Source: CAYMSF01 sp964542255 (GTDB lineage Bacteria; Verrucomicrobiota; Lentisphaeria; Victivallales; Victivallaceae). From it: 41,985 nt of DNA. Both the position numbers and the translations under genes were made by a program. Below are positions 1-8,069 of this stretch, in pieces. How positions within the stretch are numbered: the stretch's first letter is position 1; the number at the start of each line of letters is the position of its first letter. The notes below the pieces were generated by a model, which was given only the letters and a program-made list of their open reading frames with translations, had not been told where the DNA came from and did not search any database. Location: NCBI GenBank assembly GCA_964542255.1, contig CAZITV010000005.1, positions 1 through 41,985 on the forward strand, in the 5' to 3' direction.

Positions 1-13
1 GCAGTTGCAGGAA

Positions 14-553
14 TTATTTCAGCGTTTTCTTAATAGCTTTGAGGATATCCGCGACGTCAGACATCCTGCCGGTGCCGTCGTTACCGCAGGCGACATGCCC
101 GCTCGCCGGGCCGACGATGATTACGCCGCGTGAACGCAGGTTTTTGACGTTATTTTGGACAGCGGGATTGCTCCACATTTTGGGATTCATTCCGGGTGCA
201 ATAATAATGTTTTCGGTGTGAGCCAAGGCGAAAGTAGTGAGGGCGTCATCGGCGATACCATTGGCGATTTTGCCAATGACATTGGCGGTGCAAGGCGCGA
301 TTACCAGCAGTTTGGCGCGTTCAGCGAGGGCAATGTGCTCCGGCCGCCAGTCCTGAATATTCCACAGCGAGGTGGTAACCGGATTGCGTGAAAGGGTGAG
401 GAAAGTCTGCGGTGTTACTAATTTGGCTGCTGACTCAGTCATAATTACATGGACGTCGAAGCCGAGCTGAGTCAATTGACTGCACAAATCTGCGCCCTTG
501 TAAGCGGCGATACAACCGGTAATACCGAGCACGATACAATGCTTCTCATTCAT
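14..553 (-). CDS. coaC: Phosphopantothenoylcysteine decarboxylase (stand-alone CoaC)
   Basis: This FMN flavoprotein decarboxylates 4'-phospho-N-pantothenoylcysteine to 4'-phosphopantetheine in coenzyme A synthesis, in the cytoplasm. The 179-aa protein shows the family marks in order: N-terminal GITGCIAAYK nucleotide-binding loop (10-19), a catalytic-type His73 in WRPEHIALA, the PGMNPKMW motif (120-127) and the substrate-clamp ACGNDGTGRM (155-164). It has only the CoaC domain; most bacteria carry a CoaBC fusion of about 400 aa, so the CoaB synthetase must be a separate gene, possibly just off the left edge. The start overlaps the end of gmk by 8 bp and is preceded by a strong AGGAGGG box, which argues for translational coupling and co-transcription. 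The motifs make the call secure. Flavoproteins such as EpiD/Dfp share the fold, but the ACG clamp favours CoaC. Confidence 0.9.
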   Translation of the reverse strand: MNEKHCIVLGITGCIAAYKGADLCSQLTQLGFDVHVIMTESAAKLVTPQTFLTLSRNPVTTSLWNIQDWRPEHIALAERAKLLVIAPCTANVIGKIANGIADDALTTFALAHTENIIIAPGMNPKMWSNPAVQNNVKNLRSRGVIIVGPASGHVACGNDGTGRMSDVADILKAIKKTLK

Positions 554-1190
554 GGAACCAACCCTCCTTTATTCGCAGCGTTGCTTTTCTAGTCATAGCG
601 ATCAAAGATTTCATTTCAGCGGCAGCGGTTTCCAGATTGTCATTGACCAGGACGAAATCATATTCGCGCCAGAAGCCAATTTCATATCCGGCTTTGGCCA
701 AACGCTGCTGAATTTGTTCTTCAGAGTCGGAGTTGCGGCCGCGCAGACGGCGTTCAAGTTCCTGCAGATTTGGCGGAACGATAAAAATGGACTGGGCGCA
801 TTTGCGCAACAGTTCATTTTGCGCGGCGGCTTGTTTAATCTGAATTGCACCTTGAATATCAATATCCAGAAATACGTCATCGCCCTGCTCTATCCACTTG
901 ATGACTTCACTTTTGAGAGTACCATAGAAATTGCCAAAGACTTCGGCATATTCAACAAATTCATTCTGTGCGATTTTTTGTTCAAATTCATTGCGGGTAA
1001 TAAAATAATACTCTTTGCCGTGCTGCTCGCCTTTACGCGGCTGCCGGGTGGTGCATGATACTGAAAACCGCAATTCCGGCATCTCTTTGCGGACGCGGGC
1101 GCAAATGGAGGACTTGCCGGCGCCGCTGGGACCGGAGACGACCAGCAGTACGCCGAACCGCGGTAAAGAATGATTTACATCAGTAGCCAT
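546..1190 (-). CDS. gmk: Guanylate kinase
   Basis: Cytoplasmic enzyme that phosphorylates GMP to GDP with ATP, in purine nucleotide salvage and GTP supply. The 214-aa protein has a P-loop GPSGAGKSS (residues 20-28), the GMP-binding SCTTRQPRKGE segment near residue 45, and the YYFI...F segment with EYAEVFGNFYGT that follows in all Gmk proteins. The DIDIQGA stretch is the conserved Asp region of the CORE domain. Length is normal (about 205-215). The start has GGAGGAA eight bases upstream. In many bacteria gmk is followed by rpoZ and coaBC; here coaC follows directly with overlapping ends and no rpoZ lies between. It is 33 bp downstream of the sugar dehydrogenase gene and probably shares its transcript. 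Confidence 0.95.
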   Translation of the reverse strand: MATDVNHSLPRFGVLLVVSGPSGAGKSSICARVRKEMPELRFSVSCTTRQPRKGEQHGKEYYFITRNEFEQKIAQNEFVEYAEVFGNFYGTLKSEVIKWIEQGDDVFLDIDIQGAIQIKQAAAQNELLRKCAQSIFIVPPNLQELERRLRGRNSDSEEQIQQRLAKAGYEIGFWREYDFVLVNDNLETAAAEMKSLIAMTRKATLRIKEGWFHE

Positions 1191-1223
1191 TGACGATTTC
1201 CTCCGCCATTCCGTCGAATTGAA

Positions 1224-2534
1224 TTATACCTTAAAGACGTTAACTGCTGCCGGCATAGCGTTTCTAGTATCAATCACCAGTTTAGCATCTTTAGCGAGTT
1301 TGTGATAATCGATACAGTCATGGGCGGTAGAAATAAGCACGAGATCATAGTTAGGCGCATCTTCAAGGGGTGTACTGGTGATGCCGGCATATTGAGGATA
1401 TTCGCGCATCTGCGGCGCGACCGGGCAGAACGGGTCATGATAATCAACTTTGGCGCCTTTAGCTTCAAACAGCTGCCATAGTTTGAAAGTTGGAGACTCT
1501 CTTGGGTCATCAACATTTTTCTTATATGCCAATCCCAACAGGAGAATTTTACTGTTCTTAATCACCAGACTATGCTGATTCATAATTTCGATGGTTTGCT
1601 GTACAACGTGATATGGCATCAAAGTATTAATTTCTCCCGCCAGTTCAATAAACCTGGTGGTGCAATCGAATTCCCGCGCTTTCCAGGTAAGATAGAACGG
1701 GTCAATCGGGATACAGTGGCCACCCAGTCCGGGACCGGGATAAAACGGCATGAATCCAAATGGTTTGGTTTTAGCTGCTTCGATGACCTCCCAAATATCA
1801 ATATTCATTTTGCCAAACACGACTTTCAACTCATTAACGAGGGCAATGTTGACACAGCGGAAGATATTTTCCATGAGTTTGGTAGCTTCGGCGGCTTCGG
1901 TGGAAGAGACTGGTACAGTACGGCAAATGATTTTATTATACATTGCACACGCCACTTCCAAGCTGGCCGGGTCAATTCCGCCAACCACTTTCGGAATAGT
2001 AGAAGTGGAAAAATTTTTATTGCTGGGGTCCTCGCGTTCAGGAGAAAATGCCACAAAAAAATCGGGACCTGCACGCAATCCGGTAATTTTTTCCAATGCC
2101 GGGACCAGCACCTCGGTAGTTGTGCCGGGATAAGTTGTTGACTCTAGAGAAAAGAGCTGACCGCGGCGGACATAGGGGGCTAAGGCTTCAGCGGTGGAAA
2201 CGATGTAGCTCATATCAGGTTCGCGGTGATGGGTCAATGGTGTCGGGACACAAATAATTATGGCATCGCATTCAGCGCTGCGCGAAAAATCAGCAGTAAC
2301 ATCGAAACGCCCGGTTTTATTCATTTCAACAATTCGTTCAGAGTCGATATGCCGAATATAAGTTTTGCCGGCTTTCAGATTGTCGATTTTGCGTTCGTCG
2401 ATATCCAAGCCGAGGGTGGGAAATCCGGCGCGGTTAAATTCCATAATCAGCGGCAGTCCGACATAACCTAATCCGACTACGCCAATTTTGGCTTCATTCT
2501 TTTGGATTTTTTCGAGCATGTTCTTCAGTATCAT
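1224..2534 (-). CDS. UDP-sugar 6-dehydrogenase (WbpA/UDP-GlcNAc 6-dehydrogenase-like)
   Basis: NAD-dependent enzyme that oxidises C6 of a UDP-hexose to the uronic acid in two steps, supplying precursors for surface polysaccharide. The 436-aa protein has the N-terminal Rossmann loop GLGYVGLP (21-28), the central dimer helix with STEAAEATKLMEN (211-223), the active-site GGHCIPIDP with catalytic Cys274, and a C-terminal UDP-binding domain with KILLLGLAYKKNVDD and RESP. The N-terminus (MLEKIQKNEAKIGVVGLG) and overall length resemble WbpA-type UDP-N-acetylglucosamine 6-dehydrogenases more than UDP-glucose dehydrogenase, but the substrate cannot be fixed from motifs alone. No glycosyltransferase or other polysaccharide gene is beside it. 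It sits between a YkgJ-like gene (49 bp upstream) and gmk (33 bp downstream), an operon-like spacing. The MLEKI Met at residue 6 is an alternative start. Confidence 0.88.
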   Translation of the reverse strand: MILKNMLEKIQKNEAKIGVVGLGYVGLPLIMEFNRAGFPTLGLDIDERKIDNLKAGKTYIRHIDSERIVEMNKTGRFDVTADFSRSAECDAIIICVPTPLTHHREPDMSYIVSTAEALAPYVRRGQLFSLESTTYPGTTTEVLVPALEKITGLRAGPDFFVAFSPEREDPSNKNFSTSTIPKVVGGIDPASLEVACAMYNKIICRTVPVSSTEAAEATKLMENIFRCVNIALVNELKVVFGKMNIDIWEVIEAAKTKPFGFMPFYPGPGLGGHCIPIDPFYLTWKAREFDCTTRFIELAGEINTLMPYHVVQQTIEIMNQHSLVIKNSKILLLGLAYKKNVDDPRESPTFKLWQLFEAKGAKVDYHDPFCPVAPQMREYPQYAGITSTPLEDAPNYDLVLISTAHDCIDYHKLAKDAKLVIDTRNAMPAAVNVFKV

Positions 2535-2583
2535 ATTTCATTACCTTATTGTTAAGATTTCCGAACTAAATCACTAAATACAA

Positions 2584-2928
2584 CTATTGGGTGTTTTTAA
2601 TGAACAGAGATGACCCATGGCATTCTTCTTCCCAGCCGTCAAAATTCCACTCAAACGGAAAAGTTTTGCACTGCTTTGGTTTAACTGCCTGAATTTTGCA
2701 GGCAGGCGGAGAATCTGTAAAAAAAACGCAACTGCCATCATCCTGTTCGCGCAGCGACAAGCCGGTTCGATCATCGGTAACAATCGTAAAATCGGCGGTA
2801 AAATCAGGGACTGAAAGCTTCAAGAGATTGGCGATTGCCGCTACTTCATCATCAGAGACCCGGACATACCCCTGCCAACGGCAGCAGTTGCCGCACCGCA
2901 CGCAGGAGAATTGTGATTTGTCAGTCAT
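2584..2928 (-). CDS. YkgJ-family cysteine cluster (putative zinc/iron chelating) protein
   Basis: Small cytoplasmic protein of 114 aa with the CxxCGNCCRWQG signature (C9, C12, C15, C16) and later cysteines in SCVFF, PACKIQ and KQCKTFPFEW, the pattern of the YkgJ/UPF0153 cysteine-cluster family, which is thought to bind a metal. No enzymatic role is established for the family. The conserved K-C-x-x-F-P-F-E-W block supports a complete gene. The start codon lies only about 14 bases past the hairpin of the terminator of the preceding gene, and no clear ribosome binding site is visible, so expression may depend on read-through. It precedes the sugar dehydrogenase by 49 bp and may be the first gene of the run to coaC. 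Confidence 0.8.
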   Translation of the reverse strand: MTDKSQFSCVRCGNCCRWQGYVRVSDDEVAAIANLLKLSVPDFTADFTIVTDDRTGLSLREQDDGSCVFFTDSPPACKIQAVKPKQCKTFPFEWNFDGWEEECHGSSLFIKNTQ

Positions 2929-2941
2929 ATTTCATTTTTTT

Positions 2942-2983
2942 CAATAAAAAAAGCGGACAGTACAAAATGCCATGCCCGCTTTC
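2942..2983 (-). terminator. Rho-independent terminator of the secreted-protein gene
   Basis: Read on the minus strand, a 10-bp stem (AAAGCGGGCA pairing with TGTCCGCTTT, one G-U pair) with a 13-base loop is followed directly by a run of T. The G-U pair forms only in the minus-strand RNA (an A/C mismatch on the other strand), which fixes the orientation. It lies 23 bases past the stop codon of the 185-aa gene and immediately before the YkgJ-like gene. Confidence 0.85.
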
Positions 2984-3005
2984 CAATAAAATTCAGCAAC
3001 AGAAT

Positions 3006-3563
3006 TTATTCAAAATCTTCGAAGGTTAAATCATCACCCTTCAAGTCAATGAACAAGAACCCGGTGACGAAATCCGCTAAATCTACCGGATGCAAGGCGA
3101 TATCGGCCTCGACGAATAATGCTAGAGATGCGCCTAATTCCCAATAATCTCTGGCGCCGGTGTGGAAGTTATAAATTCTGGAGGAAGGATCCGGGAATCC
3201 AACAGCATGCTCCCAATATTCTTTAACCCAGCGGGTGGTCGGCTTGCGTTCAATATCTTCTGCAGCGACACAGATAAAACTCCAGTCCCAGCCGTTCTGC
3301 AAACACGCGCCGTATTGACGGTTGTAATCTTTAATTACTTTTGCAGATGCGCCGACACCAGCTCCGCCCTGTACCGCACGGGTACCGCGCAATTCAGCTC
3401 TGGCAACCGGACCAAATCCGATATTGCAGCTGAACGTGTCAAACGCATCAATTATACGATTTGGGATGTACAAACAAACCTTGTCCACTACGCCTTCGGC
3501 TTTTGCGCCGAAACCGACAGTCATGATAACCACTGACGCAGCCATCAATAACATTTTCTTCAT
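3006..3563 (-). CDS. Secreted protein of unknown function
   Basis: I do not recognise this 185-aa protein. It begins with a clear Sec signal peptide: MKKM, a hydrophobic core (LLMAASVVIMTVGFG) and an AKA-E cleavage site after residue 22. The mature part has two cysteine pairs that could form disulfides (C30/C47 and C88/C98 region), a glycine-rich central stretch (VQGGAGVGASAKV, about 65-77) and an aromatic-rich C-terminal half, ending in an acidic DDLTFEDFE tail. No membrane segment follows the signal, so it should be periplasmic or exported; there is no lipobox cysteine at the cleavage site. The start has an AGAGG box seven bases upstream. It is a single-gene transcript with its own strong terminator. 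An outer-membrane-associated role is possible but nothing in the sequence proves it. Confidence 0.7.
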   Translation of the reverse strand: MKKMLLMAASVVIMTVGFGAKAEGVVDKVCLYIPNRIIDAFDTFSCNIGFGPVARAELRGTRAVQGGAGVGASAKVIKDYNRQYGACLQNGWDWSFICVAAEDIERKPTTRWVKEYWEHAVGFPDPSSRIYNFHTGARDYWELGASLALFVEADIALHPVDLADFVTGFLFIDLKGDDLTFEDFE

Positions 3564-4243
3564 GATCGACCTCTCTGCTGTTATAGATTAATACACTTAA
3601 ATACGATTACTAAATTTTAAAACCCGACACTTTAAACTAATTGCAAAAATTGTTTATGCAAGTCATTTCGTCAAATTTTTATATTAAATCTAGCCATTTT
3701 TTTTAATATTGTATCGAAAAACATCATAAACCGCGAATTTCAACCGTAAAGTTTAGTCAATTATTGCCAAAAATAGCCGAATCACCGGATAACAAAAAAA
3801 CGGTAATATCCGCGTTAAAAAAATTTAAGATAAAATTATTCAGAGAAAGGTTTGCAGATAATTTATTAATGATTATATTCTAAAATTGATTATCGGAATC
3901 TTGAAACTGTGAAGATTTTAGCTGCCGGCAGCGCCGACTGGACAAACTCTTCCGTAAAGTGGACTGTCGCCTTCGGATATAAATATTGTGTCTGCGAATT
4001 TTAAAAGTAATTTCCTCATAAGTTTTAAGAAAAAATATTTTCAGAATTACCGAGCTAATTGCAAAACTATTTTGAACTGTAGTTTTGAAATTAACTCTAC
4101 CATATCTAAATGGATTTTGAAATTTCCGCTATTGGTTGAAAGCCTCTCAAAGCGGCACGTAAAACCAAAATTTTACTGCTGATTCAGGGAGTTTTCCTGC
4201 GTTGATTACATTATTGAGCTATTCTAAACAAAAAAGAGAAAAA
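3564..4243. other. Long AT-rich intergenic region between divergent genes
   Basis: About 680 bases separate the secreted-protein gene (minus) from the ribonucleotide reductase gene (plus). I see no convincing gene; a 64-codon open frame at 3988-4182 has biased AT-rich composition and no ribosome binding site. Visible elements are two copies of a CTAATTGCAAAA motif (3637-3648 and 4055-4066), an 8-bp inverted repeat CAAAACTA/TAGTTTTG (4062-4069 and 4080-4087) before the reductase gene, and a GC-richer island at about 3925-3980. I looked for a cobalamin riboswitch before the B12-dependent enzyme and did not see its conserved box. Confidence 0.6.
4062..4087 (+). promoter_or_regulatory. Inverted repeat upstream of nrdJ
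   Basis: CAAAACTA and TAGTTTTG form a perfect 8-bp inverted repeat with a 10-base centre, about 155 bases before the reductase start. It overlaps a TTGCAA box (4059-4064) that could serve as a -35 element with TAGTTT 15 bases further on. It could be an operator or part of a promoter. It does not match the NrdR box closely, and there is no U-run to make it a terminator. Confidence 0.3.
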
Positions 4244-6544
4244 ATGACTAAGACAAAAAAAGAGACCGCCGGCGACTGCCATCACGATATTGGACTGGAT
4301 ATTTGGAACCGTAAATACCGCTACCGCGGTGATGGTACCGCCAAAGCCGACGACAACTATGAAGCAATGTGGCGGCGCATCGCCAAAGCCGCGGCTGTCA
4401 ATGAGACTAACAAAGCGGCGTGGCAAAGCAAATTCTACAGTATTCTGGAAGATTTCCGTTTTTTACCAGGCGGCAGAATTGTCGCCAATGCCGGCACCGG
4501 ACGCAAAGAAGTAACAATGTTCAACTGTTATGTAATGAATAAAATTGAAGACTCCATCGAGGGTATTTTTGATACAGTTAAAGACGCGGCAATAACACAG
4601 AAATTTGGGGGCGGTGTCGGTTTTGATTTTTCTACACTGCGTCCGCGCGGTTCACAGATTATGGGTTGTGATGCGGAGTCCTCAGGTCCGGTAAGCTTCA
4701 TGCAGGTGCTGGATTCTACCTGCCGCACCATAATGAGCGCTGGCCAGCGGCGCGGAGCACAAATGGGGGTAATGCGCTGCGACCACCCCGATATTGAAGA
4801 ATTTATCGCTGCAAAACGAAAAAACGCGGCGATGCAGATGTTCAATCTTTCCGTTGCAATCACTGATAAATTTATTAGCGCGGTCAAAAATCACGAGGAT
4901 TGGGAGCTGGTATTCAATGGCAAGGTGCACAAGACCGTGCACGCAGTTGAGTTATGGGATATGATTATGCGTTCCACCTATGATTTTGCGGAGCCAGGCT
5001 TTATTTTGATTGACCGCATTAACGAAATGAATAATTTGCACTATTGCGAAGATATTTGCGCGACCAATCCATGCGGCGAACAACCGTTGCCGCCGTACGG
5101 CGCCTGCCTGCTGGGTTCGGTCAATCTTACCCGTTTTGTGCTGCACCCGTTCACCAAGAAATCAGCGGTGGATTTTGACGGCATTGCTGCGCTGACGGCG
5201 ACGGCAGTGCGTTTTCTCGATAATATTATTGATATCAGCAAATATCCGCTGGAACAACAGCAGCGCGAGGCTGTCTCAAAACGCCGGATGGGTATAGGTA
5301 TTACCGGGCTGGCGGATTTATTTATTTTTATGGGTGTCCGTTATGGTTCTGAAGCCTCCACGCAGCTTGCCGAAAAAATTATGCAGACAATTACCTGTGC
5401 TGCCTACGAGGCCAGCTGCAAACTTGGCCAGGAAAAAGGTGTGTTTCCACTATTTGACGGCACAAAATATCTGGAGAGTAAATTTATAAAAGGATTGCCG
5501 CTGCCGCTGCAGAAGTCTATCCGCAAGTACGGACTGCGCAATTCCCACCTGACTTCGATTGCACCGACGGGAACGATTAGCCTGCTGGCCGGAAACGTAT
5601 CCAGCGGACTTGAACCGGTTTTTGCTTTTCACTACACCCGCAAAATCCGCAATGGCGATGAAAACAACGTCAGCGAGGTTGAAGTAAATGACTACGCTTA
5701 CCGCGCTTATCGCGACTATCTGGGTTCAACGGCGCTGGATGAGAGTAAACTGCCGGATTTTTTTGTTACCACTGACATGGTGACTCCGCAGGAGCATATC
5801 AGTATTCAAAGTGCGCTGCAGCGCTGGGTGGACAGCTCTATTTCAAAAACCATCAACGTCCGGGCTGATTATCCGTTCAATGATTTCAAAGATATCTACC
5901 TGCAGGCCTACGAAGCCGGATTAAAGGGCTGCACAACTTTCCGTCCGTCAGAACACATAACCGGCGTACTGGTAAGAAAAGAAGAGCCGAAAAGCAAAGC
6001 CCCGGAAATTAAAGCGCAGGACATAAATGTTATCACTGCCCGCCCGCAGGAGTTGGAAGGCACTACCTACAAAATCAAAACACCGCTGTCACCCGACGCG
6101 ATTTATGTAACCATCAATGATGTTATCCAGGAGGACGGCTCACGCCGCCCGTACGAATTATTCATTAACACCAAAAACCTGCAGCATTTCAGCTGGATAG
6201 TCGCAATGACCCGGTTAATCTCCGCGGTGCTGCGCCATGACCCCAAACCATGTTTTTTAGTAGATGAACTAAAAAGTGTTTATGATCCTAATGGCGGTTA
6301 CTTCGCCGACGGCGGTTATGTACCGTCCATCGCCGCAGATATTGGGCGGACTATTGAAAAACATTTAAACAAAATCGGAATAATTGACCACAAAAAGAAA
6401 ATCGTACATTGTGAAAAAGGCGCAGGTGAATCATCAAGCAAAGCCGATGGAATGATGGTATGCTCACAATGCAATCAACGCACCTTAATCTCGCAGGAAA
6501 ATTGTCTAAAGTGCCTCAGCTGCGGCTATAGCAAGTGTAGTTGA
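4244..6544 (+). CDS. nrdJ: Adenosylcobalamin-dependent (class II) ribonucleotide reductase
   Basis: Cytoplasmic enzyme that reduces ribonucleotides to deoxyribonucleotides using a radical from coenzyme B12, independent of oxygen. In the 766-aa protein the class II barrel shows the first redox cysteine in FNCYVMN (C95), the NPCGE motif with Asn275, thiyl Cys277 and Glu279, and the partner C288 in GACLLGSVNL. A C-terminal extension (YVTINDV..., RRPYELFINTKN, SWIVAMTRLISAVLR) is typical of long NrdJ proteins, and the end carries a zinc-ribbon with CSQC and CLKCLSCG that re-reduces the active site. The frame is open from a TTG at 4202, but I choose the ATG at 4244 because conserved sequence starts there and an AAAGAGAAA purine tract precedes it. 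Transcription probably starts in the long upstream spacer. No nrdR, nrdA or nrdB gene is in the window. Confidence 0.93.
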   Translation: MTKTKKETAGDCHHDIGLDIWNRKYRYRGDGTAKADDNYEAMWRRIAKAAAVNETNKAAWQSKFYSILEDFRFLPGGRIVANAGTGRKEVTMFNCYVMNKIEDSIEGIFDTVKDAAITQKFGGGVGFDFSTLRPRGSQIMGCDAESSGPVSFMQVLDSTCRTIMSAGQRRGAQMGVMRCDHPDIEEFIAAKRKNAAMQMFNLSVAITDKFISAVKNHEDWELVFNGKVHKTVHAVELWDMIMRSTYDFAEPGFILIDRINEMNNLHYCEDICATNPCGEQPLPPYGACLLGSVNLTRFVLHPFTKKSAVDFDGIAALTATAVRFLDNIIDISKYPLEQQQREAVSKRRMGIGITGLADLFIFMGVRYGSEASTQLAEKIMQTITCAAYEASCKLGQEKGVFPLFDGTKYLESKFIKGLPLPLQKSIRKYGLRNSHLTSIAPTGTISLLAGNVSSGLEPVFAFHYTRKIRNGDENNVSEVEVNDYAYRAYRDYLGSTALDESKLPDFFVTTDMVTPQEHISIQSALQRWVDSSISKTINVRADYPFNDFKDIYLQAYEAGLKGCTTFRPSEHITGVLVRKEEPKSKAPEIKAQDINVITARPQELEGTTYKIKTPLSPDAIYVTINDVIQEDGSRRPYELFINTKNLQHFSWIVAMTRLISAVLRHDPKPCFLVDELKSVYDPNGGYFADGGYVPSIAADIGRTIEKHLNKIGIIDHKKKIVHCEKGAGESSSKADGMMVCSQCNQRTLISQENCLKCLSCGYSKCS

Positions 6545-6625
6545 TAATCTGATTTCACAAGCGCTGTTTGAATAGATTTTGCAGTTGGAATATTTGTTAT
6601 AAAAAATACGACAAAGGATAGTCCA

Positions 6626-7180
6626 ATGAAGTACACTTATATCAATTGTCGTGACAATGTTTATTATGTCCGCCGTGTTACTGGAAAACGTGGCGACCGC
6701 TTTGTCTGCTCACAGAAAGAATCAGCAGACGACTTGGAAGTATTGCCTGATGGATTTGAATTAGTTGAAACACCCAACGGACAAGTATCATGTCGAAAAA
6801 TATTGGTAAGCCTGATCCTTCCCGAGGAATTCGAGCTGGCGCAACAAACCGCAGTAAAGTTGGCCGCGCCGGCACTCATCAAATGCGAGAAAAAAGGTAA
6901 CGAAATTCTGATTTATTCCGCTCCAATGCCAAATCTATCCAACCTTGATTTATTCGATTGCATTCCTAAAACAAAACTTATGGACGTTTGGTCAAAACTG
7001 CTTCAATATCAAGCAGTGCTAAAGTTTGAACTTATTGATGCCGAACAAAGGGATTTTGCCGTCCATCGTATGACTTGGCGCGGAGATTGCAACTGGATGT
7101 TCTTGGGCATCGGAAAATTGAAAGCCATGCTCAATAAATATGCGCAACATATCGAAAAGGATTCCTTTTACGAGCTATGA
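6626..7180 (+). CDS. Conserved-looking protein of unknown function (184 aa)
   Basis: I do not recognise a named family. The 184-aa protein is soluble, without signal peptide or membrane segment. Its N-terminal 60 residues have a compact pattern (YINCRDNVYYVRR, RGDRFVCSQKES, LPDGFELVETPNGQVSCRK) that suggests a small beta-rich domain which could bind nucleic acid or peptide. A second part (about 100-184) is mixed alpha/beta with WRGDCNWMFLGIGKLKAML near the end. The start has AAGGA eight bases upstream, and codon use resembles the neighbours, so I take it as a real gene. It is 81 bp downstream of nrdJ on the same strand and no terminator is visible between them, so co-transcription is possible but not shown. 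The function is unknown. Confidence 0.65.
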   Translation: MKYTYINCRDNVYYVRRVTGKRGDRFVCSQKESADDLEVLPDGFELVETPNGQVSCRKILVSLILPEEFELAQQTAVKLAAPALIKCEKKGNEILIYSAPMPNLSNLDLFDCIPKTKLMDVWSKLLQYQAVLKFELIDAEQRDFAVHRMTWRGDCNWMFLGIGKLKAMLNKYAQHIEKDSFYEL

Positions 7181-7716
7181 TGATTGACCTCATCAAAACT
7201 CAATTTTATCACAGACGGTCACAAACCACGCTCGGATAAAAATCGCTGAGATATGCACGCTGATTTTGTTACGGAGCAACCGCAATACTATCAATTGTTA
7301 CTAAACTTGTAGCCTTCTGCAGCCTTTTTCTGTGTGTATTAGGCCTGTCGGATTGTCTTGAAAAAAATAAACGACCTTTTAAACACAAACAGCGCAAAAA
7401 GCTATACGTTATCACTATTGGCAAGAATCGCAATCTTCACTGACTCTATGAATTACTATCCATAAAAAATCTTAACATTTTGATAATTTATTGGATATGC
7501 GATTTGCAAAAATGTGCAAATGTGCTAACTTTTTAGTTGCTTTGTTATTTTTAATGCTCATGGATATGATATGGCGTAATTGCCGGATGCATTAATCTAA
7601 CGAATATTATTTTGCAATTAGCTCAAAATATTTTAAAAAAAAGTTTAATTAGCTGTTTGCAAAAACTGAATATTCGTGTAGATTATCCTTCTGTTTATGT
7701 CTCTAGAGGCATCAGC
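7181..7716. other. Intergenic region upstream of the tRNA-tuf transcription unit
   Basis: About 536 bases with no convincing gene. The left part (7181-7450) shows nothing I can name. The right part is strongly AT-rich and holds three TTGCAA boxes (7504, 7612, 7657), an inverted copy of the AGCTAATTGCAAAA motif (7610-7624), a diverged direct copy (7651-7666), and an imperfect palindrome ATGTCTCTAGAGGCAT (7697-7712) just before tRNA-Leu. It is the likely promoter region of the large downstream cluster. Confidence 0.6.
7657..7684 (+). promoter_or_regulatory. Candidate sigma70-type promoter for tRNA-Leu/tRNA-Thr/tuf
   Basis: TTGCAA (7657-7662) and TAGATT (7679-7684) are spaced by 16 bases and end 32 bases before tRNA-Leu. 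The match to TTGACA/TATAAT is 4/6 and 4/6. Position before a stable-RNA gene makes it plausible; other TTGCAA boxes upstream (7504, 7612) could be further promoters. Confidence 0.4.
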
Positions 7717-7801
7717 GCTCGGGTGGCGGAATTGGCAGACGCGCATGGTTGAGGTCCATGAGGAGCGATCCGTGGGGGTTCAAATCCCCCCTCGAGCACC
7801 A
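7717..7801 (+). tRNA. tRNA-Leu (anticodon GAG)
   Basis: The acceptor stem GCTCGGG pairs with CTCGAGC (one G-U), followed by discriminator A and an encoded CCA. The anticodon stem CATGG/CCATG closes the loop TTGAGGT, giving anticodon GAG (7751-7753), which reads CUC. A long variable arm (GAGGAGCGATCCGTG region) and the GGTTCAAATCC T-arm are as expected for a class II leucine tRNA of 85 nt. It is probably the first gene of the transcript leading to tuf. Confidence 0.95.
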
Positions 7802-7889
7802 CTTATCATTTTTCTGAGTGATAAGGCATCGGTGTTGAAGAGTTGTGTACAATAAGTTTAGCTTAGGTTTTACTGAATTGTAGTCCGGT

Positions 7890-7965
<76 letters not shown>

Positions 7966-8069
7966 AATATTCTTAAGGTAGTCAGTAAAACTTTATATAA
8001 AAATAAAGATTAAACCAAAAAGTAAAACATAAAACTCTAACGGGTATAATCTACCAGGAGGCAATAGTA

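Noticed and set aside
3988..4182. 64-codon open frame upstream of nrdJ
   Set aside because: AT-biased composition, no ribosome binding site, no family likeness; probably chance.
3900..4200. Possible cobalamin riboswitch before the B12-dependent ribonucleotide reductase
   Set aside because: I found neither the B12-box core nor the matching stem pattern; only an AT-rich spacer with short repeats.
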